Shown: positions 7,404 through 16,416, numbered from the stretch's first letter. The stretch: 47,069 nucleotides of DNA from Lyngbya sp. CCAP 1446/10 (GCF_026130175.1 NZ_JAIGNI010000046.1:1-47069), one strand, 5' to 3'. Notes: generated by a model not told the origin, from the sequence alone. Program-made: numbers and translations.

Positions 7404-10400
7404 TCAAAATACATCATTAATACTATAACCATCGTAGTAAAAAAGCTGGCTTCTGTAAAACCACTTCTCGATTTTATTAGGAAATTTATCGCAATCAAAA
7501 TACTCTTGATAAAAATAATTACCTCTTATATCGATATCATTCTCATAAATATATTCAGCAAAATAATACTTAGAAAAATAATTATCTTTGAAGACATCAT
7601 CATCAAAATCATCATCAAAATCATCATCAAAATCATCATCAAAATCATCATCAAAATCATCATCAAAATCATCATCAAAATCATCATCAAAATCATCATC
7701 CCGCTCAACTTTCTCTGTAGGTGCAGGTGCAGGATTGGGTAGAAGTGTTAATTTCTGATCCTCAACTACATTTATGAATGTAGAATCATAAATCTCTCCA
7801 ACAATGACGCTTATTTTAACTTGACCGATACTTTTTCCAGCGATAAATTTACCATCTGAATTTATATTGCCACTTGTTGCACGCCAGATGATATTCCCAG
7901 GCACCATCACATCCCCTTGCTGATCAAATCCTCTAGCACGAAAAGTTAAATTCTGATTAGGCTTAAGTTGTACTTCTTTAGGGGACTTGCGTATAAATAA
8001 AATCCCAGCCATACAATTGTATTGTCGAAAGAGCAACCAAAGGATTGGTATAGTATTAAGCTGCAAGCCCCTAGGATAAATTTCTAATCGTCTCAATACA
8101 GGAACTACAATAACTTCAACAGAAGCACTAATCTTAGCTGCATTAATAAATAGTTGACCCGCAAAGTCGAGAATCCGAGCGACAATCTTAAAGATGTTTT
8201 TCTGTAACCACGTTTCTATATCAAAACCAAGGATCTCGGTTTCTTCATTTGTAAAATCTGTTTCTGTATTTTCTGCTTGTTCTGTTTGTTGACCCGTCGT
8301 AAAATTACTTTTTATAAGCTCGAAAGCCGACTTGAGGATGAAATTACTTGGGGTAGAATTAACAAATGAAAATACACGATATAAAAGCCTCATGTATATT
8401 CCCAAGATTAAGAGTTTAGCCCTTACCCCAGATTCCGATATTTCAGTAACATTAGCTGTTACCTTAAATGTACCTTTCGCATTATGATCGGCAGTAAAAT
8501 TACCGTTTTGGTTGATTTTTCCACCTGTTGTTTCCCAAGAGATTTTTCCAGTATCTATTCGATTGCCATATTGGTCTAAGCCTAGTGCTGTAAATTTTTG
8601 GCATTCATCAGGCTTGAGCTTTACTACTTTTTGAGGAGAAATCTCTAATCGCCTTAAAACTGGGAGCAACGTAACTTTAACTGATTGACTAATGCCTTCG
8701 ACCGTAGCATTAACCGTAACTTCACGCTTTTCATAACCTCCTATAAAAGTTCCATTGCCGTTAATTTTTCCCCCTTGAGTACATTGCCAATCTACTTGAT
8801 AAATCTGTATTGGTTCATCTTGTTGATCAAATCCTATAACATCAAAAGTGAAACTTTCTTCAGGTTTAAGTGCTGCTTCATTGGGAAAAATAGATAATTC
8901 TCTCAATACAGCAATCACTGTAATATCAGCAAAGGTACTGATATTGTATTCCGTGGAAGTAGCAGTTACTCTAAACTTACCTTTAGCATTTATGTCAGCT
9001 ATAAAATTGCCATTTTGGTCAATCGTACCACCTGTTGCTTGCCAAACTATCCGCCCAATTGCGATGTCACGATCCCACTCATCTAAACCCTGAAGCTGGA
9101 ATTTTTGATTTTTTCCAGGCTCAATTTTTACTTCCTTTGGTGAAATTAATAATGTCGTTAGTTTTGGCGGTTCAACTACAGTGACATCGGCAGAAATGCT
9201 GATTTCACCCAGAGTGGCAGTAACAGTTATTTTCTCTTCTTGATAACTAGCGCGGAACATTCCATTATTCAGAATTGACCCGCCCGTTGTACTCCAGGTT
9301 ACTTGTCCAATATTTATGTTGTCACCATACTGATCCAAACCTTTAACTTCAAACTGAAAATTTTGCCCAAACTCTAATTGAGCTATTGAGGATGTAATAA
9401 TTAGTTCTGCTAGCTTCGGAGGTTCAATAATCGTAATTGGGATAACTCGACGAATTGAACTGACAGAAGCTATAATTTCAAAGTTATCTTGATTATTTCC
9501 AGCTACAAACTTGCCATTTTTGTCAATCGTTCCACCGCCACTACTTACTGACCAACTAATTTCTCCAGTTTGTATATTGTTACCATACTGATCGACTCCC
9601 TTAACTTGAAAATTAAATTTCTGACCAAACTCTAATTGAGGTATTGAAGATATAATAATTAGTTCTGCTAGTCTCGGAGGTTCAATAATCGTAATTGGAA
9701 TAACTCGAATAATTGAACCGGCTGAAGCTATAATTTCAAATTTACCTTGCTTGCTTCCAGCTATAAAATTGCCATTTTGGTCAATACTTCCACCTCCGCT
9801 TACTTCCCATAATACAGTTTCCTGCATGGGATTACTGCGTTGATCTAAAACTTGTGCTGTGAATTTTTTCGTTTTACCAAACTCTAAATTAATACTAGAA
9901 GGAGTAATAGAAAGCTGAGTGATTATAGGATGCTCAATAATAGTAATATTGACAGAAGTATCAAAAATGCCTATCTTTGCTTTGACTTCAAATCTTCCTT
10001 CTCTTTGACCTGCTGTAAATAAACCATGTTCGATTTTGCCGCCAGTAGTTTCCCAGGTAATATCTTGCTCGTTCAGGTTCATCTCTCTATTATTCTGGTC
10101 TAAACCTTTAACAGTAAAATGCTGCTCTTGACCACAAAATAGTCTTTGGAAAATTTCAGAAATAACAATTTTGCTTAGTTTAGGATAAGAACATCCTTTA
10201 ATAGCATGAAGTGGTTTTCCGGTTTCTGCCTCCAACAATGTTACCCAATCTTTACCTGCGACAGCAAGAGTTTTTCCATTAGAGATAAGTGCTACAGAGC
10301 TAATAAAACCAGACTCTTCTGGTAAAGTATAGATGATTTTATTATAATTATCTCGTAAATCAAATATTTTAATGTTTTTGGAAAAGCCTACTACAAGTAT

Positions 10401-11480
10401 ATTTTGATTTACATGATAAGCTAGAGAATTAATTGATTGATTGTGAGAGTAAGTATTGGTGCATTCTAAATTTAGAAGAGGTAACGTAGACAAATCTTTA
10501 TTATCTAATGCGCCAACAATAACTCTACCTAAAACCCAAGCCCCTACAGCTATAGGCCCTCCTAATGAAAATCCCGCTACAGTAGCTGCTACATCTACTA
10601 AACCTTTCCCCAAAACAGAAGCTGATTGATTTGAAGACACTTCTTCAGTTTTGGATTGCCAAAATTTGATAACCCCATCACGACTTCCACTAATTAAGGT
10701 TGTGTTGCCTGAAGTAATACTTAAAGATTGAATCCAAGCGGAATGTCCTTCAATACTGCGTATGAGTTGACCGCTATCTAAATTCCATAATGTAATTTTA
10801 TTATTAGTGCTTCCACAAGCGATGACTTTTCCATCATGGCTAATACATAAGCTCAAAACATAAGATAGTTCCTTTTCATTTTTTATGGTTTTACTTAGCT
10901 TACCTGTATTTAAGTCCCATATTTTGATGGTTTTATCTGCGCTGCCGCTAACAATCTTTTTTCCATCAGCAGGGATAGCAACAGCAGTAATCCAACTAGA
11001 ATGACCATTGAGCGTGCGAATAGCCGACCCTGTTTTTAAATTCCATACCTTAATAGTTTTATCTGCACTTCCGCTAACCAAAGTATTTCCATCAGGACTA
11101 ATAGCAACAGACAAAACCCAGTGCGAATGTCCTTCAATACTACGAATTATTCCCCCCGTTTGCAAATTCCATACCCAAATCTTTTTCCAACTCCCTCCTA
11201 CTAAAATAGTATTATCTGGGCTTATTGCCAGAGAAGTAATAACATCTGTTGGGCAAGGTGTTAAACTTTCTGGTGTATTTGCCCTCAAACAATAATTATC
11301 AGCACGAAAAACGCTGTAGGCAAATTGTTTAACTCGATCGGATTTATCTTTGATTGATTGTTCAATCAATAGTTCTAAGCCTGGTTGACCATGATTGAGA
11401 GTTTTTGATAAAGCAGCGAGTCTTTCTTGCTCATTTTGACTAGATAACTGCTTCTTAACTTCTTCAAGTCCTTTAGACAT
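7404..11480 (-). CDS. Giant WD40 propeller / Ig-like repeat protein with acidic (FDDD)n tail
   Basis: The chosen start (ATG at 11480) gives 1358 residues. The frame stays open to 11666, but those codons are read from a dispersed palindrome, and homologue-like sequence begins at MSKGLEEVKKQLSSQNEQER. Domains: HEAT-like helices (1-60); five WD40 repeats (78-276; for example SGSADKTIKVWNL); a Gly/Ala/Val-rich hydrophobic insert (285-327); two further WD-like repeats (345-428), giving a seven-bladed propeller; then about eight bacterial Ig-like repeats of roughly 84 residues (from 433; signature GLDQYG, WxxTGG, G.F.A); an acidic (FDDD) tail at 1261-1296; and a Tyr/Phe/Asp-rich end. There is no signal peptide. 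A large intracellular or membrane-peripheral binding scaffold is plausible; the true role is unknown. Confidence 0.85.
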   Translation of the reverse strand: MSKGLEEVKKQLSSQNEQERLAALSKTLNHGQPGLELLIEQSIKDKSDRVKQFAYSVFRADNYCLRANTPESLTPCPTDVITSLAISPDNTILVGGSWKKIWVWNLQTGGIIRSIEGHSHWVLSVAISPDGNTLVSGSADKTIKVWNLKTGSAIRTLNGHSSWITAVAIPADGKKIVSGSADKTIKIWDLNTGKLSKTIKNEKELSYVLSLCISHDGKVIACGSTNNKITLWNLDSGQLIRSIEGHSAWIQSLSITSGNTTLISGSRDGVIKFWQSKTEEVSSNQSASVLGKGLVDVAATVAGFSLGGPIAVGAWVLGRVIVGALDNKDLSTLPLLNLECTNTYSHNQSINSLAYHVNQNILVVGFSKNIKIFDLRDNYNKIIYTLPEESGFISSVALISNGKTLAVAGKDWVTLLEAETGKPLHAIKGCSYPKLSKIVISEIFQRLFCGQEQHFTVKGLDQNNREMNLNEQDITWETTGGKIEHGLFTAGQREGRFEVKAKIGIFDTSVNITIIEHPIITQLSITPSSINLEFGKTKKFTAQVLDQRSNPMQETVLWEVSGGGSIDQNGNFIAGSKQGKFEIIASAGSIIRVIPITIIEPPRLAELIIISSIPQLEFGQKFNFQVKGVDQYGNNIQTGEISWSVSSGGGTIDKNGKFVAGNNQDNFEIIASVSSIRRVIPITIIEPPKLAELIITSSIAQLEFGQNFQFEVKGLDQYGDNINIGQVTWSTTGGSILNNGMFRASYQEEKITVTATLGEISISADVTVVEPPKLTTLLISPKEVKIEPGKNQKFQLQGLDEWDRDIAIGRIVWQATGGTIDQNGNFIADINAKGKFRVTATSTEYNISTFADITVIAVLRELSIFPNEAALKPEESFTFDVIGFDQQDEPIQIYQVDWQCTQGGKINGNGTFIGGYEKREVTVNATVEGISQSVKVTLLPVLRRLEISPQKVVKLKPDECQKFTALGLDQYGNRIDTGKISWETTGGKINQNGNFTADHNAKGTFKVTANVTEISESGVRAKLLILGIYMRLLYRVFSFVNSTPSNFILKSAFELIKSNFTTGQQTEQAENTETDFTNEETEILGFDIETWLQKNIFKIVARILDFAGQLFINAAKISASVEVIVVPVLRRLEIYPRGLQLNTIPILWLLFRQYNCMAGILFIRKSPKEVQLKPNQNLTFRARGFDQQGDVMVPGNIIWRATSGNINSDGKFIAGKSIGQVKISVIVGEIYDSTFINVVEDQKLTLLPNPAPAPTEKVERDDDFDDDFDDDFDDDFDDDFDDDFDDDFDDDFDDDVFKDNYFSKYYFAEYIYENDIDIRGNYFYQEYFDCDKFPNKIEKWFYRSQLFYYDGYSINDVF
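7595..7700. repeat. 12-bp tandem repeat (ATCATCATCAAA) encoding (FDDD)n
   Basis: Nearly nine perfect copies of a 12-base unit, within the coding frame of the giant gene, so each copy adds Phe-Asp-Asp-Asp. The perfection of the copies implies recent expansion, and copy-number changes would keep the frame. Confidence 0.95.
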
Positions 11481-11587
11481 TTTATTTTTCTCGAAATTAT
11501 TAAATTTCTGCTTTTTTGGTCGATCGCACTCAACAACATTATCTATCATTGTTGGCTGTGCGCCGCCATCCCAGAGTCCAAACAACA

Positions 11588-11657
11588 ATGTCATTACGAG
11601 CTCGCGAAACAATCCCAGAATCCCGGCGATTGCTTCACTAAGAGCTCGCAATGACAT
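11588..11657. repeat. Dispersed palindromic repeat (ATGTCATTacGAGCTCGC type)
   Basis: A ~70-bp inverted repeat: ATGTCATT, GAGCTCGC and AATC near the left arm pair with GATT, GAGCTCGC and AATGACAT in the right arm. It resembles the ATTGCGAG-type elements scattered in many bacterial genomes. It lies just upstream of the giant gene and creates an artificial N-terminal extension of its reading frame. Confidence 0.75.
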
Positions 11658-11670
11658 ATCGGACATATCG

Positions 11671-11745
11671 GTTGGGTGGGGGCGGGTTTACAAAATTATT
11701 CATTTTTACCGTAAATTGTTGGTAAACCCGCCCCTACCGCAAATC
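11671..11745. repeat. Inverted repeat (GGGGCGGGTTTAC / GTAAACCCGCCCC)
   Basis: Perfect 13-base arms at 11679-11691 and 11722-11734. A related CCCGCCCCCACC arm occurs near 18060. It sits in the short gap between the giant gene promoter region and csbD-like gene. Confidence 0.8.
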
Positions 11746-11764
11746 GCGGTTTGATGTCCAGTTT

Positions 11765-11974
11765 CTACAATTTGTCGATCGCCTTTTTAGCCTTATCTGC
11801 GATATTTTTCACAGCATCTTTAGCATCTTCTGCTGCGTGGCGAGCGGCCGATTCCGCTTGTTTCGCCTTGCCTTCAGCCTGATCTTTTTTGTTCCCCGTG
11901 ATGTTGCCGAAAATTTCCTGAGCCTTGCCTTCTACGTTTTTGCCGATCGCCTTTGCTCTGTCTTCTGTACTCAT
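11765..11974 (-). CDS. CsbD family stress-associated protein
   Basis: A 69-residue, highly charged, all-helical protein: MSTEDRAKAIGKNVEGKAQE, then a GNITGNKKDQAEGKAKQ segment and Lys/Ala/Asp-rich C-terminus. This is the CsbD pattern; members are abundant general-stress proteins of uncertain molecular role. The start has AGCTTATT upstream on the minus strand, without a strong ribosome site. It stands alone. Confidence 0.93.
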   Translation of the reverse strand: MSTEDRAKAIGKNVEGKAQEIFGNITGNKKDQAEGKAKQAESAARHAAEDAKDAVKNIADKAKKAIDKL

Positions 11975-12086
11975 AATAAGCTCCGCCGAGTAGTTGAAAT
12001 TTACTGCTATCCTAACATTAGCTCAACAGCAATTCCTCGCTAACTTCACATTAATTTATGTTTGGTTTGATTGCGAGCGGTTTTTA

Positions 12087-12149
12087 GTAGGGTGCGTCAG
12101 AATGAGTTAATTATTTCGATTTACTCTGATATAAACTGACGCACCCTAC
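12087..12149. repeat. Palindromic element, GTAGGGTGCGTCAG hairpin, copy 1
   Basis: A 63-base element with perfect 14-base arms (12087-12100 and 12136-12149). A second copy lies 150 bases downstream. It is one of the common small dispersed hairpins of cyanobacterial genomes. Confidence 0.9.
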
Positions 12150-12167
12150 AGAACTATCCTGCAACCG

Positions 12168-12212
12168 CAGATGATGGCAGATACACACAGATGCACGCAG
12201 ATAATTTTCAGA
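12168..12212. repeat. Dispersed AACCGCAGAT-type repeat
   Basis: Sequence of the AACCGCAGATgatggCAGATACACACAGATGCACGCAGAT type. Related segments occur at 13280, 19020-19085, 19805-19835, 28190-28225, 36825-36860 and 43390. Confidence 0.75.
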
Positions 12213-12237
12213 TAGTTTTTGAGCTATCGCGATGTTT

Positions 12238-12302
12238 TGTAGGGTGCGTTAGAATGGCTTGATTGTTCCCATTTACTCGAATTAAAGCTGACGCACCCTA
12301 CA
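12238..12302. repeat. Palindromic element, TGTAGGGTGCGT hairpin, copy 2
   Basis: A 65-base element with 15-base arms (one mismatch) and the same outer sequence as copy 1. It ends 4 bases before the stop codon of the PHP gene, so it may serve as a 3' hairpin of that mRNA. Confidence 0.9.
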
Positions 12303-12306
12303 TTTA

Positions 12307-13143
12307 TTACTTCAAACTCGCCGCCGCAACCTTAATCGGTTCCAGCAATTCTAACGGTATATGCAGCATATTCAATTGGGTACTTTCAACACCTTTCCTT
12401 TCATTCCTTTCAGGATCGGGGCCGTGATAATCGCTGCCACCAGTTACCAGCAAACCGTATTCAAGACACAAATCTTTCAACTTTTTAATTTGGCTGGAAC
12501 TGTGGGTGGGATGGTATACTTCGACTCCCATTAAACCTGCATCTACTAATTCTTTTAAAACTTCCTCAACAGCGCCGCCGCGAAATAAATAAGGGTGCGC
12601 CCATACTGGTACTGCGCCGCAACTCTTGAGTAAATCTATGCCTTCGGCGATCGAGAATTTGTCGTAATGCACGTAGGCGGGGCCGTCCTCTCCCAGCCAG
12701 CGATCGAAGGCTTCCCGCGATGATTTGGCGTGACCAGCTTTTACAAGGGCAGAGGCAATGTGAGGCCTTCCCGGTGCCATTCCTGGGGATGTTGTTGGCA
12801 GTTCGATCGCATATCCCAACGCTGCTAATTTCTCTACCATTTCCTGCGATCGCCTCAATCTTCCTTCTATGCGATCGTTCAAAGGAACGCGCAACTTATT
12901 TGCATCGGGATAAAAACCTAAGATGTGCAAAGATCGACCGTTGTGCACTGTGCTGAGTTCGAGTCCGGGGACTATTTCGATACCGTACAAAGCAGCGGCG
13001 GCGAAGGCTTCATCCCAACCCGACATCGTATCGTGATCGGTGACGGCCAAGGCGCGAACCCCCGAAGATGCGGCGGCTGCTACGAGTTCGGCTGGGGTGA
13101 GAGTACCGTCGGAATAAGTTGTGTGACAGTGGAGTTCTAGCAT
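12307..13143 (-). CDS. PHP domain-containing metal-dependent phosphoesterase
   Basis: A 278-residue protein of the YciV/RnaAM-like PHP group. Metal-binding motifs are in order: HCHTTYSDG (residues 5-13), TDHDT, PGLELS, HPYLFRG and GSDYHGPD. Related enzymes act on 3',5'-bisphosphonucleotides or trim RNA 5' ends; the substrate here is not shown by sequence. The start codon opens directly on the first PHP motif, so the N-terminus is firm. It is a single gene with a hairpin repeat at its 3' end. Confidence 0.93.
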   Translation of the reverse strand: MLELHCHTTYSDGTLTPAELVAAAASSGVRALAVTDHDTMSGWDEAFAAAALYGIEIVPGLELSTVHNGRSLHILGFYPDANKLRVPLNDRIEGRLRRSQEMVEKLAALGYAIELPTTSPGMAPGRPHIASALVKAGHAKSSREAFDRWLGEDGPAYVHYDKFSIAEGIDLLKSCGAVPVWAHPYLFRGGAVEEVLKELVDAGLMGVEVYHPTHSSSQIKKLKDLCLEYGLLVTGGSDYHGPDPERNERKGVESTQLNMLHIPLELLEPIKVAAASLK

Positions 13144-13772
13144 TGTTTTTCTGATTAACTATTTATCTACTTTGCGAACTCTATTAATCGCACCTTCTCG
13201 CAATTTGGGAAGCACCAGCGATATTTAAATACTTGGGATGTTCAGCAAAATTGGCATGATATCAATTCCGGTTGTATCGGAATGATTTAACCGCAGAGAA
13301 CGCAGAGGACACAGAGAGAGAAGAATGATGTATGATTCCGATGCTGACGGAATTGGCATGACTCAAGCTTTGTTTTGTTCGACTGTCTTGTCTATCTGCA
13401 ACCTCTGTTCCTATAAATGCTATCACAAAAACTGTACGGAAACTCCCCAACCTACCAAGTATATAATTGCCAGTCGCGCTGTCTTCGCTGCTGAAAGTGC
13501 GATCGCCTTTGCCAGAAATCTTCGGGCGATTCCCCACGGGATAGCTTCGCTTCATGGGCTTTGTGCTGTGCTAGTTAGCAAATTGGCTCAAATCAGCCTC
13601 TCCAGCCGCTTCACCCCAAGCGCCATAAAGTCATACACCATCACGATTTGAGCGTTTTGGCGATCGAGCTTTTTTGAGGTTTAAGCTGTGGAGGTTACGA
13701 TAGTGGCATTGTGCGATCGCTAGCGTTGATGATTTTTTTATAAATTAATAACATAACATTCAGGTACAGCGT
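13144..13772. other. Intergenic region with repeat fragments; no convincing gene
   Basis: It contains two copies of AATTGGCATGA (13251 and 13354), a CCGCAGAGAACGCAGAGGAC repeat (13281-13310), and CCCCACGGGATAGCTTCGCTTC (13533-13554), which is related to the CTATCCCGTAG repeats near 3080 and 17160. A 108-codon plus-strand ORF crosses these repeats and shows no protein-family signal. Confidence 0.55.
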
Positions 13773-14099
13773 ATGAAATCCACACTTTGCTTTCCCGAAA
13801 CCTCTGTTCAATCTCAGGTAGATACTTTTGATAATAGTGCTATTGAATCTTGTATCGTAGCCGCTTGGATTGACTTAGTAGGAGGAGATTTTGACAGTTT
13901 GGGAGGAGATGATTGGCTTAATTTGTGCGGCGACATTGACGACGGCGAAATTTACCGGGAATGGTTTTTGTGGCAAGACAGCGAAGTCACTCAAGAGTGG
14001 GAAGCTTACGATCCAATTACTAATTACCGAGTTGTGGCATCTAGCCGAGAAATGCTGGTTTCTAAAATCGACAAAATCGAAGATACCAGAAAAATTTAG
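13773..14099 (+). CDS. Small acidic hypothetical protein
   Basis: A 108-residue, strongly acidic protein (segments GGDFDSLGGDDWLNLCGDIDD and EIYREWFLWQDSEV). Its composition is coherent and unlike the surrounding repeats, which favours a real gene. It has no recognisable domain. There is no clear Shine-Dalgarno sequence. It is followed by repeat-rich DNA. Confidence 0.55.
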   Translation: MKSTLCFPETSVQSQVDTFDNSAIESCIVAAWIDLVGGDFDSLGGDDWLNLCGDIDDGEIYREWFLWQDSEVTQEWEAYDPITNYRVVASSREMLVSKIDKIEDTRKI

Positions 14100-14418
14100 C
14101 CTTTCGCGAGAATGTTACATCTTGATGTTAAAATTTAAGAATTCTGTCAAACTCGGTTTCTCCTCAATATTTTGGATCGAACGCGATACATCGTGAAACC
14201 GGGTTTTTCAGGCAAAAAATATAGGTTTTGTTTCGTTGAAATGGCTCAACCTACTAATTTAAAACTTGCGCGTCAATACCGAATAAACCGGATTTTTCAC
14301 CCAGAGTTAAAGCCACAATCGAATATTTTGTTACTCGTTACCAGACTCTGCCTAGTAACGAGCAAAGCACAATTGAATATTTTCGTAAAAAACCCGGTTT
14401 CTGCGTAATTCCCGCAAT
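14100..14418. repeat. Repeat-rich spacer with AAACCGGGTTTTT palindrome arms
   Basis: About 320 bases holding several arms of the CCGGGTTTTT/AAAAACCCGG palindrome family (14153, 14197-14209, 14285, 14390-14402). The duplicated segments CACAATCGAATATTTTGTTA (about 14312) and CACAATTGAATATTTTCGTA (about 14369) are also present. ORFs here are repeat-derived. Confidence 0.6.
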
Positions 14419-14883
14419 TTATGTCGCTACAGCTTTTTGTTTTTCTCGTTCTAATTTGCGCTGCTTCAAAGCTGCAAGATTTTGTTTAATCGTGTCGATC
14501 GCACTTCCATTCCCCTGCTGTTGGTATAATTCGCTGGCACGGATCAAATCTGCCACAGCCTCCCCATCCGATCGCAAATTCGCAAAAATCAAACCGCGAT
14601 TGTGGTAAGCTTCAGCCGTTGCCACCTGTTGTATGGCGCTAGTAAATTTATCTTGAGCTTTGCGGTAATTTCCCGATTGATAAGCCTCAATTCCTGCTTG
14701 AAAATAAACCGCAGCTTTGCTACCTGCGTCAGTATCGGGAAATTCTGGCGAGTTTAAAATTGGTTCTTTAAACAGTACAGAAATGCTGCCCTTGCCGAAG
14801 TAAGCCCAAGTCATTGTTCCGATGCCAATCCCCAGCGCAGCGACAACAATGACAGACAGAGCAATAAAATTTGTGAGTTCCAT
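14419..14883 (-). CDS. Membrane-anchored TPR-containing protein
   Basis: A 154-residue protein with one N-terminal membrane segment (about residues 6-29, IALSVIVVAALGIGIGTMTW) and two to three TPR units (VYFQAGIEAYQSGNYRKAQDKF, AEAYHNRGLIFANLRSDGEAVADL). TPRs mediate protein-protein contacts; the partner is unknown. It is divergent from the histidine phosphatase gene, sharing a 55-base promoter gap. Confidence 0.85.
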   Translation of the reverse strand: MELTNFIALSVIVVAALGIGIGTMTWAYFGKGSISVLFKEPILNSPEFPDTDAGSKAAVYFQAGIEAYQSGNYRKAQDKFTSAIQQVATAEAYHNRGLIFANLRSDGEAVADLIRASELYQQQGNGSAIDTIKQNLAALKQRKLEREKQKAVAT

Positions 14884-14938
14884 AGAGAAATATTTGTTGT
14901 ATTACAATATGATAAGATAATTTCTAAGTTCTGGAACA

Positions 14939-15559
14939 ATGGCAGCACAAATTTACTTCAACGGTCAATGGTTTTTCGGTTCCCTAGCTTTAGTATTGTC
15001 GATCGGCATAATTACTGCAACTACAAGTTCGGACGCAGCAACCAAGGCGCAAACTCAAGCAGGGTGGCAATTGTTGCAGCGGGATGAGACAGGGTTGGTG
15101 GTAGCAATGCGACACGCGATCGCCCCAGGCACCGGAGATCCTGCTAACTTTAAGTTAGGCGACTGTTCCACCCAGCGCAATTTATCAGCCCAGGGAAGAA
15201 CCCAAGCCCAGCAAATCGGAGCCGAATTTCGCAACCGCAACATCAAAGTTGTTAGAGTTGTATCGAGTCAGTGGTGCCGGTGTTTGGAAACAGCAAAACT
15301 GATAAATTTAGGCAAAGTCGAGCCATTACCAGCCCTCAACTCGTTCTTTAGCGACAGCAGCCAAGAAGCCAGACAAACAGCAACAATTCGCAAATTAATT
15401 GTTGACAACCGCAACACAAAAGGCGCTATTATTATGGTAACGCATCAAGTCAATATTACAGCGATTACAGATATTTTTCCCCAAAGTGGCGAAGCTGTGA
15501 TTCTCAAAGGCGATGCACGAGGTAAAATTAAAATAGTCGGACGAATTGGAGGATTTTAG
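14939..15559 (+). CDS. Histidine phosphatase family protein (exported or membrane-anchored)
   Basis: A 206-residue protein. An N-terminal hydrophobic segment (about residues 13-30) looks like a signal peptide or anchor. The phosphohistidine motif is VVAMRHAIAPG, with the variant RHA in place of RHG, as in SixA-like and related branches. The second catalytic His is in IIMVTHQVNITAIT. Conserved arginines lie in LSAQGRTQAQQIG and SSQWCRCLETA. Substrate unknown; location probably periplasmic. Confidence 0.88.
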   Translation: MAAQIYFNGQWFFGSLALVLSIGIITATTSSDAATKAQTQAGWQLLQRDETGLVVAMRHAIAPGTGDPANFKLGDCSTQRNLSAQGRTQAQQIGAEFRNRNIKVVRVVSSQWCRCLETAKLINLGKVEPLPALNSFFSDSSQEARQTATIRKLIVDNRNTKGAIIMVTHQVNITAITDIFPQSGEAVILKGDARGKIKIVGRIGGF

Positions 15560-15614
15560 CAATTTACCTGTTACCAATTTCCCTTGTTAATTACCAGTTA
15601 TCTATCTAATTTAC

Positions 15615-15998
15615 ATGACTTTCCAATACAGCGCCGCCCTAGTAACTTTAGCAGACCTCGACAAAGAAGTTCTCGTTAAATTCTACACGAAATTTCTCGA
15701 CATAGAACCGAATCCTTACATTCCCAATAGTTATGCTGAATTTCACCTCCCCGGCTTACGACTAGGCATATTCAAACCTAAAGATTCCCACAAATCGGAA
15801 TTTGCAAATCGAGCAAAAACAGGCATGAGTTTGTGTTTAGAAGTCAGCGATATCGAAACTGCGATCGCCCGAATTTGGGCATTAGGTTATCCGCCAGCCG
15901 GAGAAATTATCAAAGCCTCACACGGCTTAGAAATCTATGCCTTCGATCCCGCCGGCAACCGCATAATTTTGCATCAATCCTATTACAATATAGGATAA
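15615..15998 (+). CDS. VOC family (glyoxalase/bleomycin-resistance-like) protein
   Basis: A 127-residue protein with two beta-alpha-beta-beta-beta halves: LVTLADLDKEVLVKFYTKFL with LPGLRLGIFKP, and SLCLEVSDIETAIARIWALG with LEIYAFDPAGNRIILHQ. The last segment carries the usual metal-site glutamate/His region of VOC proteins. The enzymatic activity cannot be named. It follows the phosphatase gene by 55 bases on the same strand. Confidence 0.85.
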   Translation: MTFQYSAALVTLADLDKEVLVKFYTKFLDIEPNPYIPNSYAEFHLPGLRLGIFKPKDSHKSEFANRAKTGMSLCLEVSDIETAIARIWALGYPPAGEIIKASHGLEIYAFDPAGNRIILHQSYYNIG

Positions 15999-16083
15999 TC
16001 GCGAATAATTCACGAACTCTCAATCTTCTATTTTCTTCCTTCGCGTCCTTCGCGTCTTCGCGGTTCCTTCAAAATCCCCTCAA

Positions 16084-16374
16084 CTATCTAATCAATTCAG
16101 CAAAGCTATAAAAACTGATAATTAATAATAGCAAAGCAGTGAAATGAGTCCACTGAAATTGAGGGCGAGGCCCGATATATTCTCGCACCAAAATTGAAAA
16201 AGACGAACCAATTATATAACTCAAAGACAGAGTTAAATACTGCCACTGCCATGTTACACTCCACAGCCCCAACAAAATCATCGCCAAAATCAACATCACC
16301 AACTCAACAAAGCGAGGCGGATTTTGCTGAGTAGACAAAATCACAGTGTTCAACCAATATTCCCAAGGTCTCAT
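16084..16374 (-). CDS. Small multi-pass membrane protein, hypothetical
   Basis: A 96-residue protein with three predicted membrane helices (about 22-41, 44-62, 75-94). I do not recognise a family. Just beyond its 3' end (about 16036-16068) lies the common repeat CCTTCGCGTCTTCGCGGTTC. It is downstream of, and on the same strand as, the phosphoribosyltransferase gene (42-base gap), so the two may be co-transcribed. Confidence 0.75.
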   Translation of the reverse strand: MRPWEYWLNTVILSTQQNPPRFVELVMLILAMILLGLWSVTWQWQYLTLSLSYIIGSSFSILVREYIGPRPQFQWTHFTALLLLIISFYSFAELIR

Positions 16375-16416
16375 GTGTTAGCGATCGAGCTTTTGGATTT
16401 AGCCTTCCAGCTTAAC

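Noticed and set aside
7506..7742. Plus-strand and other-frame ORFs of Ile/Lys or Met/Leu repeats
   Set aside because: They are shadows of the 12-bp repeat encoding the FDDD tail.
11481..11666. N-terminal 62-codon extension of the giant WD40/Ig gene
   Set aside because: Most of it is translated from a dispersed palindrome; the HEAT-like domain starts naturally at the ATG at 11480.
13325..13651. 108-codon ORF between the PHP gene and the acidic hypothetical gene
   Set aside because: It crosses at least two dispersed repeats and is Cys/Ser-rich without domain features.
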